From Tupaia tana (lineage: Eukaryota; Chordata; Mammalia; Scandentia; Tupaiidae): DNA of 64,000 nucleotides. Location of the stretch: positions 32,769,807 to 32,833,806 of the forward strand of contig JAKSZU010000018.1 in assembly GCA_026018925.1 (NCBI GenBank). Direction: 5' to 3'. Numbering within the stretch: the stretch's first letter is position 1; every line of letters starts with the position of its first letter. A program made the position numbers and the translations under genes. The notes beneath the pieces are model-generated. The model did not search any database. It saw nothing but the letters and a program-made list of their open reading frames with translations, and was not told the origin of the DNA. Positions 22,396 to 34,918 of this stretch are shown one piece after another.

Positions 22396-23454
22396 CAGAA
22401 TGAAGGTAACTCATTATCTCACAAGGTGCAGTGTTAGACAAATGCAGAGAATACAGTTATCTTTACAGTGAGACTAGGGATCAGCAGGCACTCACTCAGG
22501 CAGGGGAAAAGGAAGTTGAGATGTTGAGCATGCAACTTCTGCTGATACCTCTCCTCCCTCCCCACCACAGTCACCTTTGGGTGGGGAGGATGAGGACACC
22601 ACTGATGCCTTTATTAGGGGTTTTAAAGAGAAAAACTAGCCACCCAAAAGGCTAGTTAAATAATACTAAAGCCACCACTACTAATTCCCTCTGTAAAAGA
22701 AGTTGATTCCACTAATCCCTATTATATGGTGACAACATAATGGGATGTTTTAGAAAAGAGGGTCATTATTACAGGAATGGAGTAACAAAGAAACTATTAC
22801 AATTTTTAGAGTAAATGATTCTAGGTCTTGTGTTTTTTTTGTTTTGTTTTGTTTTTTTGGTTGTTGTTTGCCTTTAGATTTTACCAAATGTTCAGTAAAA
22901 GGAAAAGAAAAGCTTCATTACAATATAAATCTAAGTTTATAATAGTTTAACTTGGGAATCATAATCTAGTGCTTTATATGCAGCCCTGAAATAACATTTT
23001 CAAATTATTTTATTCTTTGAGCTGATGTAAAGCTATAAGACAAGAGAAAAGAAAGGATTCAGTATACCTTAACAGTGCTGAGTAATACCCAATTCAATGA
23101 TTCATTATTTCTATAGAAATAAATAATGAATCTTGTTTCATTGTAGAAGCAGACTACATTCAAATTGCATCTTGAGAATTGATACCAAACATCTTTTGGG
23201 GATAAATTCACTTCTATTTGAAGTCTGGGAAGGCAACCAAGATACTTAATGGAATGGACAGGGACACATTTAACATATGCTTAAACAAGAGATTAAAAGA
23301 AAAGTGCAACTTAAAAACCCAAGCTAATGTAAAGAGTTTCAAGTTATACAGAGATGACATCTTTCGTACCAGTAATCTACACAACGAATAAATGAAAGGA
23401 GAGTAACTGTTGTGTTCTTATTCCTTTAAACATAACCCTTCTTCGTGGGCTTGG

Positions 23455-23678
23455 CCAAGAATTGGTGAACTACGGCCTGAGGGCCAAATCCTGCCACCTG
23501 TCTTAGTAAAACGGTGGTAATGGAACACAGCAAGGCTTACTCACTTATACATTGTTGATGACCACTCTGGCACTACGATAACAGAGCAGAGCAGTTGTGA
23601 CAAAGACTATGTAGTTCACAAAGCCTATTTACTATTTGGTCTTTAAAAAAACAAAAAAGAACATGTTGACCCCTGGCC
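23455..23678 (+). mobile_element. hAT-Charlie non-autonomous DNA transposon
   Basis: aactacggcctgagggccaaa, tggaacacagcaaggctt and acaaagcctatttactatt-tggt, with matching ends near ttggtgaact and gttgacccctgg, are the classic landmarks of a mammal-wide hAT MITE. It has no coding capacity. I do not name the subfamily. Confidence 0.85.
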
Positions 23679-24192
23679 TAGACAAAGACCTGCTAAAATC
23701 CACATGGCAAGGAGTGCATCAGCTCAATCAATTCTGAATAACCTGCACTTAGAAAAACTAGTTTAAAGTTTAAATGTTAAGAAATGCATGTTTTACTATA
23801 GTGTGGCAAGGTTTAGTTTTCATAGCAGTGACTCAATACCTAGCATTGAGTTGGTATTATCAGGAACAACTACAAGGAATTTTAACAGTCAGTCTGCTTG
23901 AACTTTCTTGTTGAAAGTTCTACTACTTTCCAAGATAAGGGCAATCGATTTCACAGAGACACAAAGTTCTGGCCATCGAAAACTGCTGATGTGGTTTTAG
24001 ATGCAATAGACTCAGGCTTGATTCCTATCTCCCAGAGTTTCTTAACAAATGGTAAGTGGGAATCATTATTTTAGATTTTAGAGGCCCAGTTTCTTCAATG
24101 GTAAAGTGAGGACATTCTACCTAATGAATGTGTGAAATATTACAATGAATACAAGGCATTTAATGTGAGGTCTAACACTCTCTAACTGCAAG

Positions 24193-24490
24193 CCTGGGTA
24201 GAGCCAATGGCATGGTGGTTAAAGCAGCTAGATCCCACACGGCTGACTGCACAGTTTGAGTCCCGGACACAGAGACGTGGAAAACAAGCTGGTGTGTATA
24301 TGTGTGTGTGTCTATGTGCCAGTGCATCTGTGTGTATGTGCACCCAAAATCCAGAAAAGAGAGAGAAATGGAGGAGAAGGGATTGTGGCGTGACCACATG
24401 GGGAGTGCTCTCTCTCTCTCTCTCTCTCCCTCTCCCGCCCCCCTCACGCCCTCCCTGGAGAGTACACACAACATCTGGCAAAATTAAAGA
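24193..24490 (+). mobile_element. tRNA-derived SINE, variant with internal TG and TC expansions
   Basis: Head agccaatggcatggtggtta, body with TG-rich insertions at 24293-24345, ggaggagaagggattgtggc, a TC repeat at 24408-24430 and end catctggcaaaatt. Confidence 0.8.
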
Positions 24491-24664
24491 ACAAAACCAA
24501 ACCTTAACAATGTTTTTACTTTAGCAACCTGTCTATACATATGTGTTTGAATTCCTAGTACCATGAAAAGAAAGATCACTTTTCCTTTAATTTTGTCTTT
24601 TGAGATCACAAAACTCAGTCATCTTTTCTGCTACTCTCATCTCAAGAACTTTCCAAATTCTGAC

Positions 24665-24888
24665 TTTTTTTTTTTTTTTTTTTTAAGTTTATTTTCATGG
24701 CGAAGGAGCATCTCCACCACCCCAGCAGGGTCTTTACCCCATAATCTACCCACTCCAGTAAGGATCCTAGCACACACATTCATACCTAGTGTGTATAAGG
24801 AGACCTAGGGACACAAACCTGGGACCTTCCCACAGGGCTTCAGCATCGCGGGGCACTGCGTTACCACTGTGCCACTGCACCTAATCCT
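24665..24888 (-). mobile_element. tRNA-derived SINE, subfamily E
   Basis: T-run at 24666-24684, aagtttattttcatg, a ccataatctacccactcc middle and a head that on the minus strand reads tagtgcagtggcacagtggt. Confidence 0.75.
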
Positions 24889-25721
24889 GACTCACATTTT
24901 AAAAATACTGCTAAAAAAATCACCTTCTAAATAAGCTTTTATATAGGTTTATATGCTAGGGTCTCCACCATGTTCTCCATGCAATCCATATAAAACAGAT
25001 CAAATAATCAAGGCCCCAAGAGTAACTCAAAATAAAGAAAATAGGAAATCCAGGTAACATGTGGAAAGAAGAGTTACTGCTCAAGAGGCAGAAATATGGT
25101 GAAGAATTAGTTCTGGGTCTGGAAGGCAGAGCTGCGGTCATTATATGGCAACTTTTACTTGTGTTATTATGACATCATTAAGAGCCACGAATACCAAAGA
25201 CAAGAATAAATGTGTCTCAGAAGAACCCCTTGGAGCAAATCGATAGATGCCTGTGAATATATTGTCTTAAAATACCTAAAATCATTGAATATTTGTTAAT
25301 TTCAGAAAAAAATATAGCACAGATTAATCCTAGTTCCATTTTGATGGAAATGCCAGTTTTTCTTAAATATATCTACCAAGATTTTAAAACATATTTCACA
25401 CTTCTACTCCATACATATTCTGTACATCTCATGTAAAAATGAAGGACTAGTATTTCTTTCATTCTCTCAATTGGGAAAAAATGTAGTTCTCATGCTAAAC
25501 TTTGCTATACATTACAAAAATTCAATTTCAAATTCAACTTGAAAACTCTGAGTTTTCAAAATAGTTGATTTAAACCAAGTTTATAAATAGAATATCAGAA
25601 AGAACACAGACTCTCATACATTCAGTATGTTTGAGCCCCATAAACTACACAGACTTCAACGTGTAATATAAATCCTTTACTTTATATAGTGTAATAATAG
25701 CCACTGGCAACTGAAGTACAG

Positions 25722-25965
25722 ATGTTGGCCCAACCTGATGGCATAGTCAGTAGCAAACTGAACTGCAGTGCTGGAAGTCATAAGGCCAACTACAGGTTTG
25801 TATTCCTGGGTTGGCTCAAAAACACACCAGGTGCCTGCATGTGTGCCAAAATTCCAATGAGCAGGGAAAGGAGAATTTTGGTGTGAGAAGACTCTGTCAA
25901 GGGTGCTCCTCTCTTTTTCTCTCTCAGGAATGTACATGCACTTTGTCATGAATAAAGAAGCTTTT
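25722..25965 (+). mobile_element. tRNA-derived SINE, subfamily B
   Basis: Same diagnostic agcaaactgaactgcagtgc as the copy at 1683. It ends atgaataaagaagctt plus A/T tract. Confidence 0.75.
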
Positions 25966-26035
25966 TTTTTTTTTTAAGTGTAGGTGTCTATATTAAGAGA
26001 AAAAGTGCTGGAGTAGGACTTTCTGATAGCATTTT

Positions 26036-26287
26036 TTTTTAGAGGTTTTCGCTATAGGGCGTGTGCGTTCGCCAGCCAGACAGAGACAGAGAGACAGAAA
26101 GCGAGAAATCACCCCCCAGGGGGGATGGCCACGCCTCAATCCCTTCTCCTCCATTCTCCTCTCGGGATCTTGGGCACGCACACACACGCGCCCGGCGTGA
26201 GTTTTAAGCCACCGGGTCCAGGACGCGAATCGTGGTTGACTACGTGGGAGTCCAGTGACATAGCCATTACGCTAACTGCTGGTTCCC
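26036..26287 (-). mobile_element. tRNA-derived SINE, subfamily A, young, perfect TSD
   Basis: Full-length reverse copy with a CpG-rich middle (cacgcgcccggcgtgag). The TSD ttctgatagcatttt occurs at 26021-26035 and 26288-26302. Confidence 0.95.
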
Positions 26288-26302
26288 TTCTGATAGCATT
26301 TT

Positions 26303-28870
26303 ATAAGCTTCCCTACCCCTGCATTATTAGAAGACTCATGAACTAGTCTATATACTATACATAGATATGGCGGTAGAGGTAGAAGAGTAAGCCAACATAA
26401 TCACAAAATCTTATGTCTATCCTCCCTTATTTTGAGGTTCAAGCTTCTCCTATCTGACTGCACCCAAAACATGGAGTAGAGCCTGATTCTTAGTGGGAAT
26501 ATGACAAGCCTTGGGATTGGAGAGATGTGAGTACGTCCCTATAATTGACAGAGTCCTGCTACATCTGTTGGGCATGGTCTTCAGGCAGAAAATGAGGTAA
26601 TATTGTGACTGGGGCTACTACATCCCCAAAGCATTAATGTGAAGGCAAGCATAGTACTTCCATCGTTAACCGAACCTGCATTCTAATTCTGGTCCTGTCT
26701 GGAGCCTTCACCATTAGCTCTGACTAGAAGCTATGTATAAAGTGAATACTGTAAAAGAAACAGTCTCTTATGTTATCAACTACAGAAACAGAGGACTCAG
26801 AGACTGCACTAAACTCTGAATCAGGTTTATATGCTACTGTGGAAAATATAAAATGATCTCCCCTCATTCTGGGAAGCGACCTGATGAAAGAAATAAACAG
26901 AAATTAGAAAACTGGACATTAATGGGTAGTGAGGACCAGTGTTGCAGATGCTTTGGGAGGCTTCATACCATCAGCATACTTGTACCAAAGAGCCCTCATT
27001 GAAGTGGTACTACTGGTGGTGTTTAAGGACTCCCAGTTAGAACTGTGGATTCCAAAGTTGCCCTGTGAGAAGTCTTATTTCACACTGCCCATTTACCTAC
27101 ACAGGTATAGTGCAAAAGACTCAGCCCACCAAGTGTATGTCACGGATCAGCCAGACTAGTGTAAATCACTGCCAAGGTTGGTCATCATACCTGAATTCCC
27201 CAAGGCAGGCCCCAACATATGCTGACTAAATTAGTAGCAAACGTGCACTTTAAAACAGATTTCAACTAAAGCTGATAAATGCCTGACCAGACCTAAAATT
27301 GGGCTGTCTCTGATAATAATGAAACACAAGCCAGTGCATCTAGCTAGCAAAATCCATCTTCCCAGCCTTGAACAGAAGTTGGAATCTACCTTGGAAGAAT
27401 GCACAATAGAACTCCCATGAATTAGCTCAAAGAATTTAATACCTGTTGCAATTTTCTCCAATTTAGTATATGAAATAATAACACAGACAGCAATTACCAT
27501 AAAGAAAAACTTCAGGTGCAACAGCATTAGTTCAACAGCTGGGATCAAGTGTCAGCCCAGAATAACAAATTTCATTCATTTTATCTCCGGCACTGGAGAC
27601 ATGCAGCTACTAGCTTTAATAGTCAGGAATGTCTGTTGGCTAAATGACTCTGCCGAGTTAGTCAAGTGAGGGCAGCCTGCGACAGTTTAATTGGGCTACT
27701 CGCTATAACTCTATCTGGGGGCTATAAGCAGTGGACTATAAACAAGCATAAAGCTGCACTCGACGCTGAACAGAACAGCCTGCAGGAGGGGGGAAAAAAA
27801 GAGAGAGAGAGAGCTTCTGATGGCAGGATCTCTCATTTACACTGGCGTCAGGTTGGCTACAGGTGAACTGGAGCAATGTAACCACTGCAGCAGAAGAAAG
27901 GTGGGGTTAAGGAGAGCAATCATTTATCTTGTATTGATTTCTGGACACAGTCCTAGATCCATTCCAAGATAGAATGACGGTTTTCAGTTTTACGCCTGCA
28001 AGAGACTTAAAAAAAAAAAAAAAGACTAGCACCAGCCTTACTGTTTTCTGATCATATTTCCTTTAGAAACACGCCACCCATAGATTGCTTTTGGACAGGG
28101 AAATCCAAACAAGTTTATCACTGAAAAGGAGGGTTAGAGCCTGGTTAATCAGCCATTTGTCTTGGCTGCTCTGGATCTGGGAGTCAAGGGGTCAAAGCCA
28201 AGCACAATTGGGTCCTTTGGTTTTATCTCAGGTAACCCCCCCCAGCTCTGGTAATTGAACCCATTCCTTGCGGTCAGAGTTCCTGTCACTCATATTCAAT
28301 GTCTGTCATTACTGAGAAATGCTTCATGTCATATTACACTGACAGAACCACTACAGCAAAGCTAGCAAGATTCCCCCAGCACCAGAGGTAAGACAATGGG
28401 AGCCTCTTTCAGACCAGTGATGTTTAACATTTTATGTGCTGACACTGTGTCTGTAAGCACAATATAATGAAAGTCTAGTAAATGGGAGATAAAAATTCAT
28501 ACTTTCCCTCCTTCAGGGGCTGCCAGGCAATATCAGAAATAAAACAAGTTGGCAGCTCCAATGATACCCCTGCACCAGTGCCACGGCAGGCATTTTCTAA
28601 GTGCAGTATGTCTATTTACACAGAGGCACACTCAGATGTGCACACACGTCCCCATTTGTTTTGGATGTGGTTGTGTACAAAGCACTTTTCCCCTGGCATG
28701 GCAAGACTCATTGTCACAGGGTCACCATCCTTAGAAATCCAACTCTCCTCTAAACATATTCTGAGACTCTCCACTATGCGAACCAAAGCCAGAGAGAAGA
28801 ACTGGTGGCATCTTTAACAAAACATGACTGCCATTTTGCTTGGAAGTCTCAAAAGATGAGTTCTGAAAAC
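26303..28870. other. Repeat-free block, candidate conserved regulatory region
   Basis: About 2.6 kb without recognised repeats. The 27590-28400 part has balanced composition, with a forkhead-like ataaacaa near 27738 and a TCF/SOX-like cctttgg near 28214. Confidence 0.5.
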
Positions 28871-28880
28871 AAGTGTCATA

Positions 28881-28896
28881 CCCCCCCCCCCCCCCC
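28881..28896 (+). repeat. C16 homopolymer
   Basis: Sixteen consecutive C in otherwise single-copy sequence. Confidence 0.95.
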
Positions 28897-29187
28897 AATA
28901 GGTGCTCAAAAGCTCCAAGTCTGGTCTTGAGTACCAGACTCATTCTCAAGGCTACTCAACCTATTTTTCCTGCCTCACTAACCTTCACGTCTTGCTTTGT
29001 AGTTTACACAAATGTCAACAAGTTACATATTCCCTGCTACATCCTGGTAGGGCATAAATGCTCTTGGGCTTTTGCACATATCCATTCCATTGAAGAAGCC
29101 CCCTTTCTCCTCTCCCTTCTCCTTTAAGGCCTGGCTCACATACTATCTGTCCTCTGAATGTACCTCTGCCTCCCCTTAGCTTCTCGT

Positions 29188-29440
29188 TGTTCTTTCAGTG
29201 GTTAAGAATTTAGGCTCTAGAATTAGTTTGGCGTAGTTTGAATCCTTGCTCTATCATTTAGACAAGTTTGTACACTGTCTGTGCCCCAGCTTCCTTAGCA
29301 GCAAAATGAGGTTAGCAATTCATTTACCTTATATGGTTGTTGTGAGGATTAAATGAGACAACCCATAGTGACAGTTACAATGGTTACAAAACAGTGCCCA
29401 ATACCAAGAAAGCACTCAAAAGATGCCAACTCTAATGACA
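29188..29440 (+). mobile_element. MIR, nearly full length
   Basis: tcagtggttaagaatttagg, tttgaatccttgctctatca, cagcaaaatgaggttagcaa and ggttgttgtgaggattaaat follow one another in MIR order. Confidence 0.9.
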
Positions 29441-29537
29441 ATAATAAAAACAAATGATATTGCTTTTGTAGCTACTGGTATTCTCAAAACACATAGTTTG
29501 TATTAGTAATAGGATAGCTCACTTTTTCTTGCTTTAT

Positions 29538-29692
29538 AGTGACTGGTTTCCACTTGGCATAGACTGGTGGGCTTTGGCCTTACCTGAGAATTTGTTAAAA
29601 GCAAACTCTCAAGCCCCACCGAGGAAGAGCCTGCAATCTGTGTTTTGCATGCCTACGAGGTGGGCCCTACAATCAGAGAACCACTGACATGG
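29538..29692 (+). mobile_element. hAT-type MITE, diverged
   Basis: It ends in gagaaccactgac, a common hAT terminal sequence, with the interior ccccaccgaggaagagcctg and gaatttgttaaaagcaaac typical of mammalian hAT-Charlie MITEs. The left terminus is eroded. Confidence 0.65.
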
Positions 29693-29699
29693 AGAACAA

Positions 29700-29905
29700 G
29701 GTTCAGCATCACACTTTCTGCTCTGGAGTCCCAGCTTCTCTGCCTCCTAGCCTAAAGCCCTGGAAAGGTTAGTTAATGTCTTTTGGCCTCGGGTTTCCCT
29801 TCTTAAAATGAGGGATAATAAAAATACCTACCTGTGTGATAGTTCATTCACATAAAGCACTTAAAAAGTATTTGGCTCTGAGAAACGCTCAATAAGGACC
29901 AGCCC
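29700..29905 (+). mobile_element. MIR
   Basis: ctgctctggagtcccagctt, ctcgggtttcccttcttaaa, atgagggataataaaaatac and gaaacgctcaataagga are in MIR order. Confidence 0.8.
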
Positions 29906-29983
29906 GTAATGTTGCTATTTAGAAGTAAACGTGATTATAAAACATGTAAAGCTCTTGGATGGTCTAGCAGGGATTCAATGAAA

Positions 29984-30196
29984 GTTTTTTTTTTTTTTTT
30001 TTAAGATTTTTATTTAATTTTATTTATCATTATCATTATTTTTCAATTTGCTACAGGGCACATGTGCTCACCAGAGAGAGAAAGAGAAAGGGAGAGAGAG
30101 GCAAAGTGAGAAAGCAAACTGCCAGGGCCGGGACTTGAACTGTGGTCAGCCCTGTGAGAGTCTAACACCTTAATCACCATGCCACCTGCTGGCTCC
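29984..30196 (-). mobile_element. tRNA-derived SINE, subfamily C
   Basis: T19 tail with ATT/ATC repeats, tttgctacagggcacatgtg, GA-rich tract and tRNA head ending ccatgccacctgctggctcc. Confidence 0.85.
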
Positions 30197-30224
30197 TTGA
30201 TGAGGGTTTTTATTAGTAATAGTA

Positions 30225-30310
30225 TTCATGTGACTTTAAGCCTCCTGAAGGCAAAGACCCTGTCTTACTGATACCTATGACTCCCTGGATCTTGGCCCAG
30301 GGTTTGTATT
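30225..30310 (+). mobile_element. Possible L2 3' fragment
   Basis: taagcctcctgaaggcaaag, then accctgtcttactgatacc, resembles the L2 3' region. It is short and diverged. Confidence 0.45.
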
Positions 30311-31420
30311 CACTCTGTGGTAAATCGAGTGGAGTCAGGCTGGGTATTTATTTGGTGTTAGTGTTCTGTTGGCCGGAAGGCAGAGAAACAAGACAATTCA
30401 TTTCAGCTTTAGCAGCTTTCCTGAGGCCACCAGCCTGTGGGCTAATTGTCTTTTGCACAGATCTCTCCTCTCCAGTTCCAAGGCTGCTTTCACTCAAGGT
30501 CACACCCCTTAAGCCTAGTAACTTTGGATTTAAAAATCATTTTGACTTGATATTTTACAGGAAACATGGCAGGCTTAGTGAGTTTAATCTCTCGCTCTCT
30601 TTTATACACCAGGGGTGGGACACCTCTTAACCTATCTGACAAAGCTTTAAAAAAGCCTCTGCTTAGAAACTGACTGCAGCCTGAAGCAGAATGTAAAAGC
30701 TGGCCGCCAGCTTTCCAGGTTGCCTGATGAAATGGCCGAGAGCTTTCCATGCTGGAGGGGGGTAACCCCACAGAGTCACGATCATGCAGACTCCTTTGGC
30801 AGAAGCCAAACTGCATTCACAGGTTCATTTCCTTCAATACCCCTCCTGGAGAAAATCAAAATCATCTGAGGAAAAGAAACAGCCATCTAGCCAGTAGCTG
30901 GCCTTCTCTGGATGGTCAACGTCACCGATCTCTTAAAATAGCCAGGTCTACCCTATACCAAGATTATTAAAAGCTGATTTTGCAGACAAAGAATGAACTA
31001 ATATGCTTGGGAAAAGTTCCCTTTTAGACGAATGCCAGAACCATAATGAACTGTAAATGTTAGGTGTTATTCTAACCAAGCTACTGCTCTAGATAATTCA
31101 CTGGCAGTAATCTAAGACAGACAGCCAATCATTGGTGAAAATTATAAATATTAAGTCTATGAGGGTCCACTATTTATCCAACAGAAGACAGGATTCCCTC
31201 AAAGATATGATCCCATTAGCCAACATTAGCAGTTAGCAAGGGGTAGTCTTTAAATACCTACACAGGCATTGCTAATTTTCCTGATAAAAACATACTGGTG
31301 TTTTGTTTGTTTGTTTGTTCTTGTTTTTTTAAATACTACATTTAGGCATGTGCTCCTAGGACACTGGGGCTCCACAGGCTGGAACTACATACACGGGGCC
31401 TATGTCAATTTCCAGTATAC
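30311..31420. other. Repeat-free block, candidate conserved regulatory region
   Basis: Contains tcaaggtca at 30494-30502, an extended nuclear-receptor half-site of the ERR/SF-1 type. No interspersed repeat until the 7SL monomer. Confidence 0.45.
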
Positions 31421-31427
31421 CCTAAAG

Positions 31428-31575
31428 GTTGGACAAGGTAGCATGCATCTGGGATCCCAGTAATCTGGGAGGCTGAGGATCACAACAAATGAAACCCTGT
31501 CTACAAAACAAAACAAGACAAAACAAAACAAAAGCAAAGCAAAACAAAACAAAACAAAACAAAACAAAACAGTAT
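31428..31575 (+). mobile_element. 7SL-RNA-derived SINE monomer (Alu/B1-like) with (AAAAC)n tail
   Basis: The segment ggttggacaaggtagcatgc, then gggatcccagtaatctggga and ggctgagg, matches the 7SL-derived body of Alu and B1. A deletion then joins it to gaaaccctgtctacaaaa. The tail is an AAAAC repeat of about 70 bp. 7SL-derived SINEs are confined to Euarchontoglires, so this short copy is the strongest taxonomic clue in the window. Confidence 0.7.
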
Positions 31576-31832
31576 TACAGGGCCAGCTCCATAGCACAGC
31601 AGTTAAACACTGTGCATAGGGAATCAAATTCTACTGATACGTGGCTGACCGTGATTCAAATCCTGGCCCTGGCCAGCTTGGAAAACACTCCAGGTGCATA
31701 CTCATGCATGCCCCAAACCCTGACGTGATAGAGAAATTGAGGAAAAAGGATTGCTATGTAACCATGCCCAATGGGAGCTGCTTTGTCTCTCTCTGTGTCA
31801 AACAGATGCACCCCAAAATAAAATTAAGTTCC
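31576..31832 (+). mobile_element. tRNA-derived SINE, subfamily D
   Basis: Head gggccagctccatagcacag, B-box-like gtgattcaaatcctggccct and a body with aaaccctgacgtgatagaga. It directly follows the 7SL monomer's AAAAC tail. Confidence 0.8.
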
Positions 31833-31848
31833 TAAAAATCACATTTAA

Positions 31849-32095
31849 GGGGCCAGTGGGTGACATGGTGGTTAAGGTGCTGGATACCCACATGGTCAAC
31901 AGAGGTTTGAGCCCTGCATGGGTGGCTTGAAAGCACGCCAGGTGCAAGTGCAGGTGTGCCCAAAATCCCAAGAAGGGAATAGAGGAGAAGGGACTTCAGG
32001 ATGGCCATTCCCCCAAGAGGTGATTTCTCACTTTCCCTCTTTCTACTCTCTCCAGCCAGTGCATGTGCCCTATGACAAAACTCTTAAAAAAAACT
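31849..32095 (+). mobile_element. tRNA-derived SINE, A/C-type head
   Basis: Head ggggccagtgggtgacatgg, aaatcccaagaagggaatag body, cccccaagaggtgatttct block and gtgccctatgacaaaactct end. Confidence 0.85.
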
Positions 32096-33424
32096 ACATT
32101 GAAATCTAACAAATACATGAACAAATCCCATGTCTAAATCACCATTTTTACCCCTATTCCTCTTAACATTATGTTCCTGTTAATTTGACATTTTTTCCTA
32201 CTTTCAAAAGTCAGAATTTAGGGGACAAAAGAATGAAATAAGCTATCTTTTGATACATGGGAGCAACTTCAGGTAAATCCAGGCAATAAGGAGAGAAGCT
32301 AAAATTATAGTGGTATGAAAATAATGCACTTACTTTCCAAGGGAATTATCACTACCAAATTGGAGATAAGAATATGTTAAACATAATCCTAGAGATAGGG
32401 TCACAGACCCCATTCTTACTACTACAAGACAGACCTTGGCTACAGTCTTGGACCCTGATGAGACCTTCACAATCCAATGGTAGCCACTTTATGGAGCCCT
32501 ACAATAAACCATGAAGGGGTTCACATAGGACAGCTTCAGATCTCAAAGCACCACACTCTGAAGAATAAAAATGAATGCATTCACCAGGCCAAGTGGGGAA
32601 AGTGCGTTGTAAAGTGCTGAAATATTACATTGCCAAATGTTCCTGTCAAATTGTGGTTTAATTACCTTGGCCCCCATGCCTCTTATAATCACCTGTCATT
32701 AACAACAATGCTCACATCTGTTTACACGTCTGTCAGAAATGCCAGCCCAGCTGAAAGCCAGGGAAATAAGAAAACTTATATTGGGATATACCCTAGGTTG
32801 AAAAAAGGTCACTTTAAAATTGACCTATCCATATTCAGGTCCATTCCTTAAAAAGATAATCTAAGAAAAGAATCCCTGATCCAAATATCTAAATATTATA
32901 GGAACCGATTTTAATAGAGTTGGTTGTCTTAGTTCTAAGACCAAAGGGGAAAACAGTGTTTCATGACTGGATTATGCCTCTTTTTATAGCATGTCTGCCT
33001 TTCTCCAGGAAATACCCTGGTGGATGTGTTCTAAATTGCCCAGTCTTCAGGGTCTTTTCACCTTGGTGCCCTCCGCAACCTTACAAGGTCACACCTGGCA
33101 CCACTTCTTCCATTAATTCCCTGGTTCTCCTCCAGAGACTAGGTCTGCTTCTCTTGCCTCTCAGTAGCTGCCACTACTTGTTTATTTAAGAGGATTTCTC
33201 TGAAATACTGGCTTGATAATAATTGGCCACAATCTCCCTAGAATATTCTTCTCCCCCATATCTAAAACCAAGCACACAGAGATCCTTTTTGTTTTGATGT
33301 TTTAGCATATGAACAGCAAAAATAAATAAATAAAAATAAATGGAGGGTGGGGATCATAGGGATAGTCAAAAGACTACAGTACTTTTAGTTACTGGTTGGT
33401 GATGAAGTTCTGATTCCCTTCTAA
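32096..33424. other. Mostly single-copy intronic sequence
   Basis: No recognised repeat. A short (AAAT)n tract lies at 33320-33342. Confidence 0.5.
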
Positions 33425-33597
33425 GATGCTAAATGGGTTTGAGTTGAAGTTCTGTGAATAACTTTAACTTTCTCTGAATTCAGTTTCATTATATGTAACA
33501 CAGGGATAATAGCACTTACCTTTGTCTGATGACTATAAGGAATAAACATAAACACACATAAGGCATCAACACAGAGTAGGTGCTCAATGGCTTTTGA
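33425..33597 (+). mobile_element. MIR right half
   Basis: actttctctgaattcagttt, cacagggataatagcactta and gagtaggtgctcaatggctt are the MIR 3' landmarks. Confidence 0.75.
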
Positions 33598-33839
33598 GCT
33601 CCATTTGGATTCCTTCTTTCTTTCTGCAAAAACTTTCTCACTCATAATGACTACTTATTTCAAAGAGGACATGATTTACTTACGGTTGATGCCACTTAAC
33701 TTGGCATTTATCGCACAATCAATTATGTCTGCTTTCCAGTAAGGAAACTATAACCATTAGTAGAACGACTGTGTTTTCCACAGTACCTAACACAGCACTG
33801 GTTACCTAGTAGAAACTTACAAAATATTTGTATATACTA

Positions 33840-34330
33840 TTTGAATTTTTCATTAAAAAAATTTTTGTGTGTGTTTTTTTCCCTGCAGTCACTGTACATC
33901 TTTACAGCATATAAAATGGATTTACTCAGCATGAATACATTGTATATTAGTCCATTGTATTAATACATTAATTCAAAGATATTTATATACATTATCATAA
34001 CCATTTTCTATTTTTGTGTTCATTAAATGATTTTTCTTATTTTTTCCCCCTTGATTCCCTCCTCCCACCTACGCCCACTGTCTGTCCTCCTCCTGCACTG
34101 TCTCTGCTATCTACAGTTGCTCTCCATGACTTTATGCCTTATTATCTCTCAGTTTCTGTCATAGAGTGCAGACATTCAGTATATATTAAGCTGGGACATA
34201 CAATGTTTCTCCTTCATAATCTGGCTTACTTCACTCGGTATTAAGTCTTCTATATTCTTCCACTTTTGATCACATGCTAGGGTCTCATTGTTTTTAATAG
34301 CTGAGTAGTATTCCATAGTGTATATATGTC
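33840..34330 (-). mobile_element. 5'-truncated L1, 3' end, minus strand
   Basis: Read on the minus strand, the ORF2 end (gaatactactcagctattaa) runs into a 3' UTR with a polypurine tract, seen as the C/T-rich run at 34045-34110. It ends in an A-rich tail near 33850. It is truncated to about 0.5 kb, as is typical of L1 insertions. Confidence 0.75.
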
Positions 34331-34539
34331 ACTCTTGAATTATTTTTTAATCTCAATCAATCTAGCTTGGTAGAATGAAGTCTTTACCTCAACCCTAAGA
34401 TCAGACCTCTCATGCCTCTCTAATCCCATCACAATTCCTTCTCCCCTGTCACTGCTTCATCTCATTGGCTGGGTTCCTTCTCCTCCCTCTCATCTCAGCA
34501 GATGGGGCTTCCTCAGCAATCCCTTCACGGGTTTCTCTA

Positions 34540-34765
34540 AAAAACCCTGTGTCCCCTGTCAGTTGCCCACTTGCTTCTTTTTCTCCATAGCAAATGCCAT
34601 TTTCTGAAATTATCTTCCTTCTTTGCCTGCTTGTTTTGTCTGTCTCCTGTCATTAGACTATAAACTCTACCAACACAAGACACAAGCTGTGATTTTTATT
34701 CACCTTTGTATGCCTGATGCCCAGCAAACTGTGTTCAATAAATATTTATGGCACATGTAAGTGAT
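34540..34765 (+). mobile_element. L2 3' end
   Basis: cattagactataaactctac, tgatgcccagcaaactgtgt and tcaataaatatttatgg match the common L2 3' terminal region. Confidence 0.65.
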
Positions 34766-34918
34766 ACTGGCCATTCTTAATCATCCATCTTTGTGCTACT
34801 AGGTAGTTAGATACAAATTGTATCCATACTGGGCCTTTCCTGAATGGACCTTCTCTTTCCAGTATGATCAATGTTAGACTCTAATTGTTCTAATGCTTCA
34901 AAGAGATGCTTTTCAGAT

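Noticed and set aside
31337-31412. A reverse-oriented second 7SL monomer before the one at 31428
   Set aside because: Some resemblance (ggctggaactacatacac) but too diverged to claim.
31501-31571. CRISPR-like or satellite array of AAAAC units
   Set aside because: A simple-sequence tail of a 7SL-derived SINE. No spacers.
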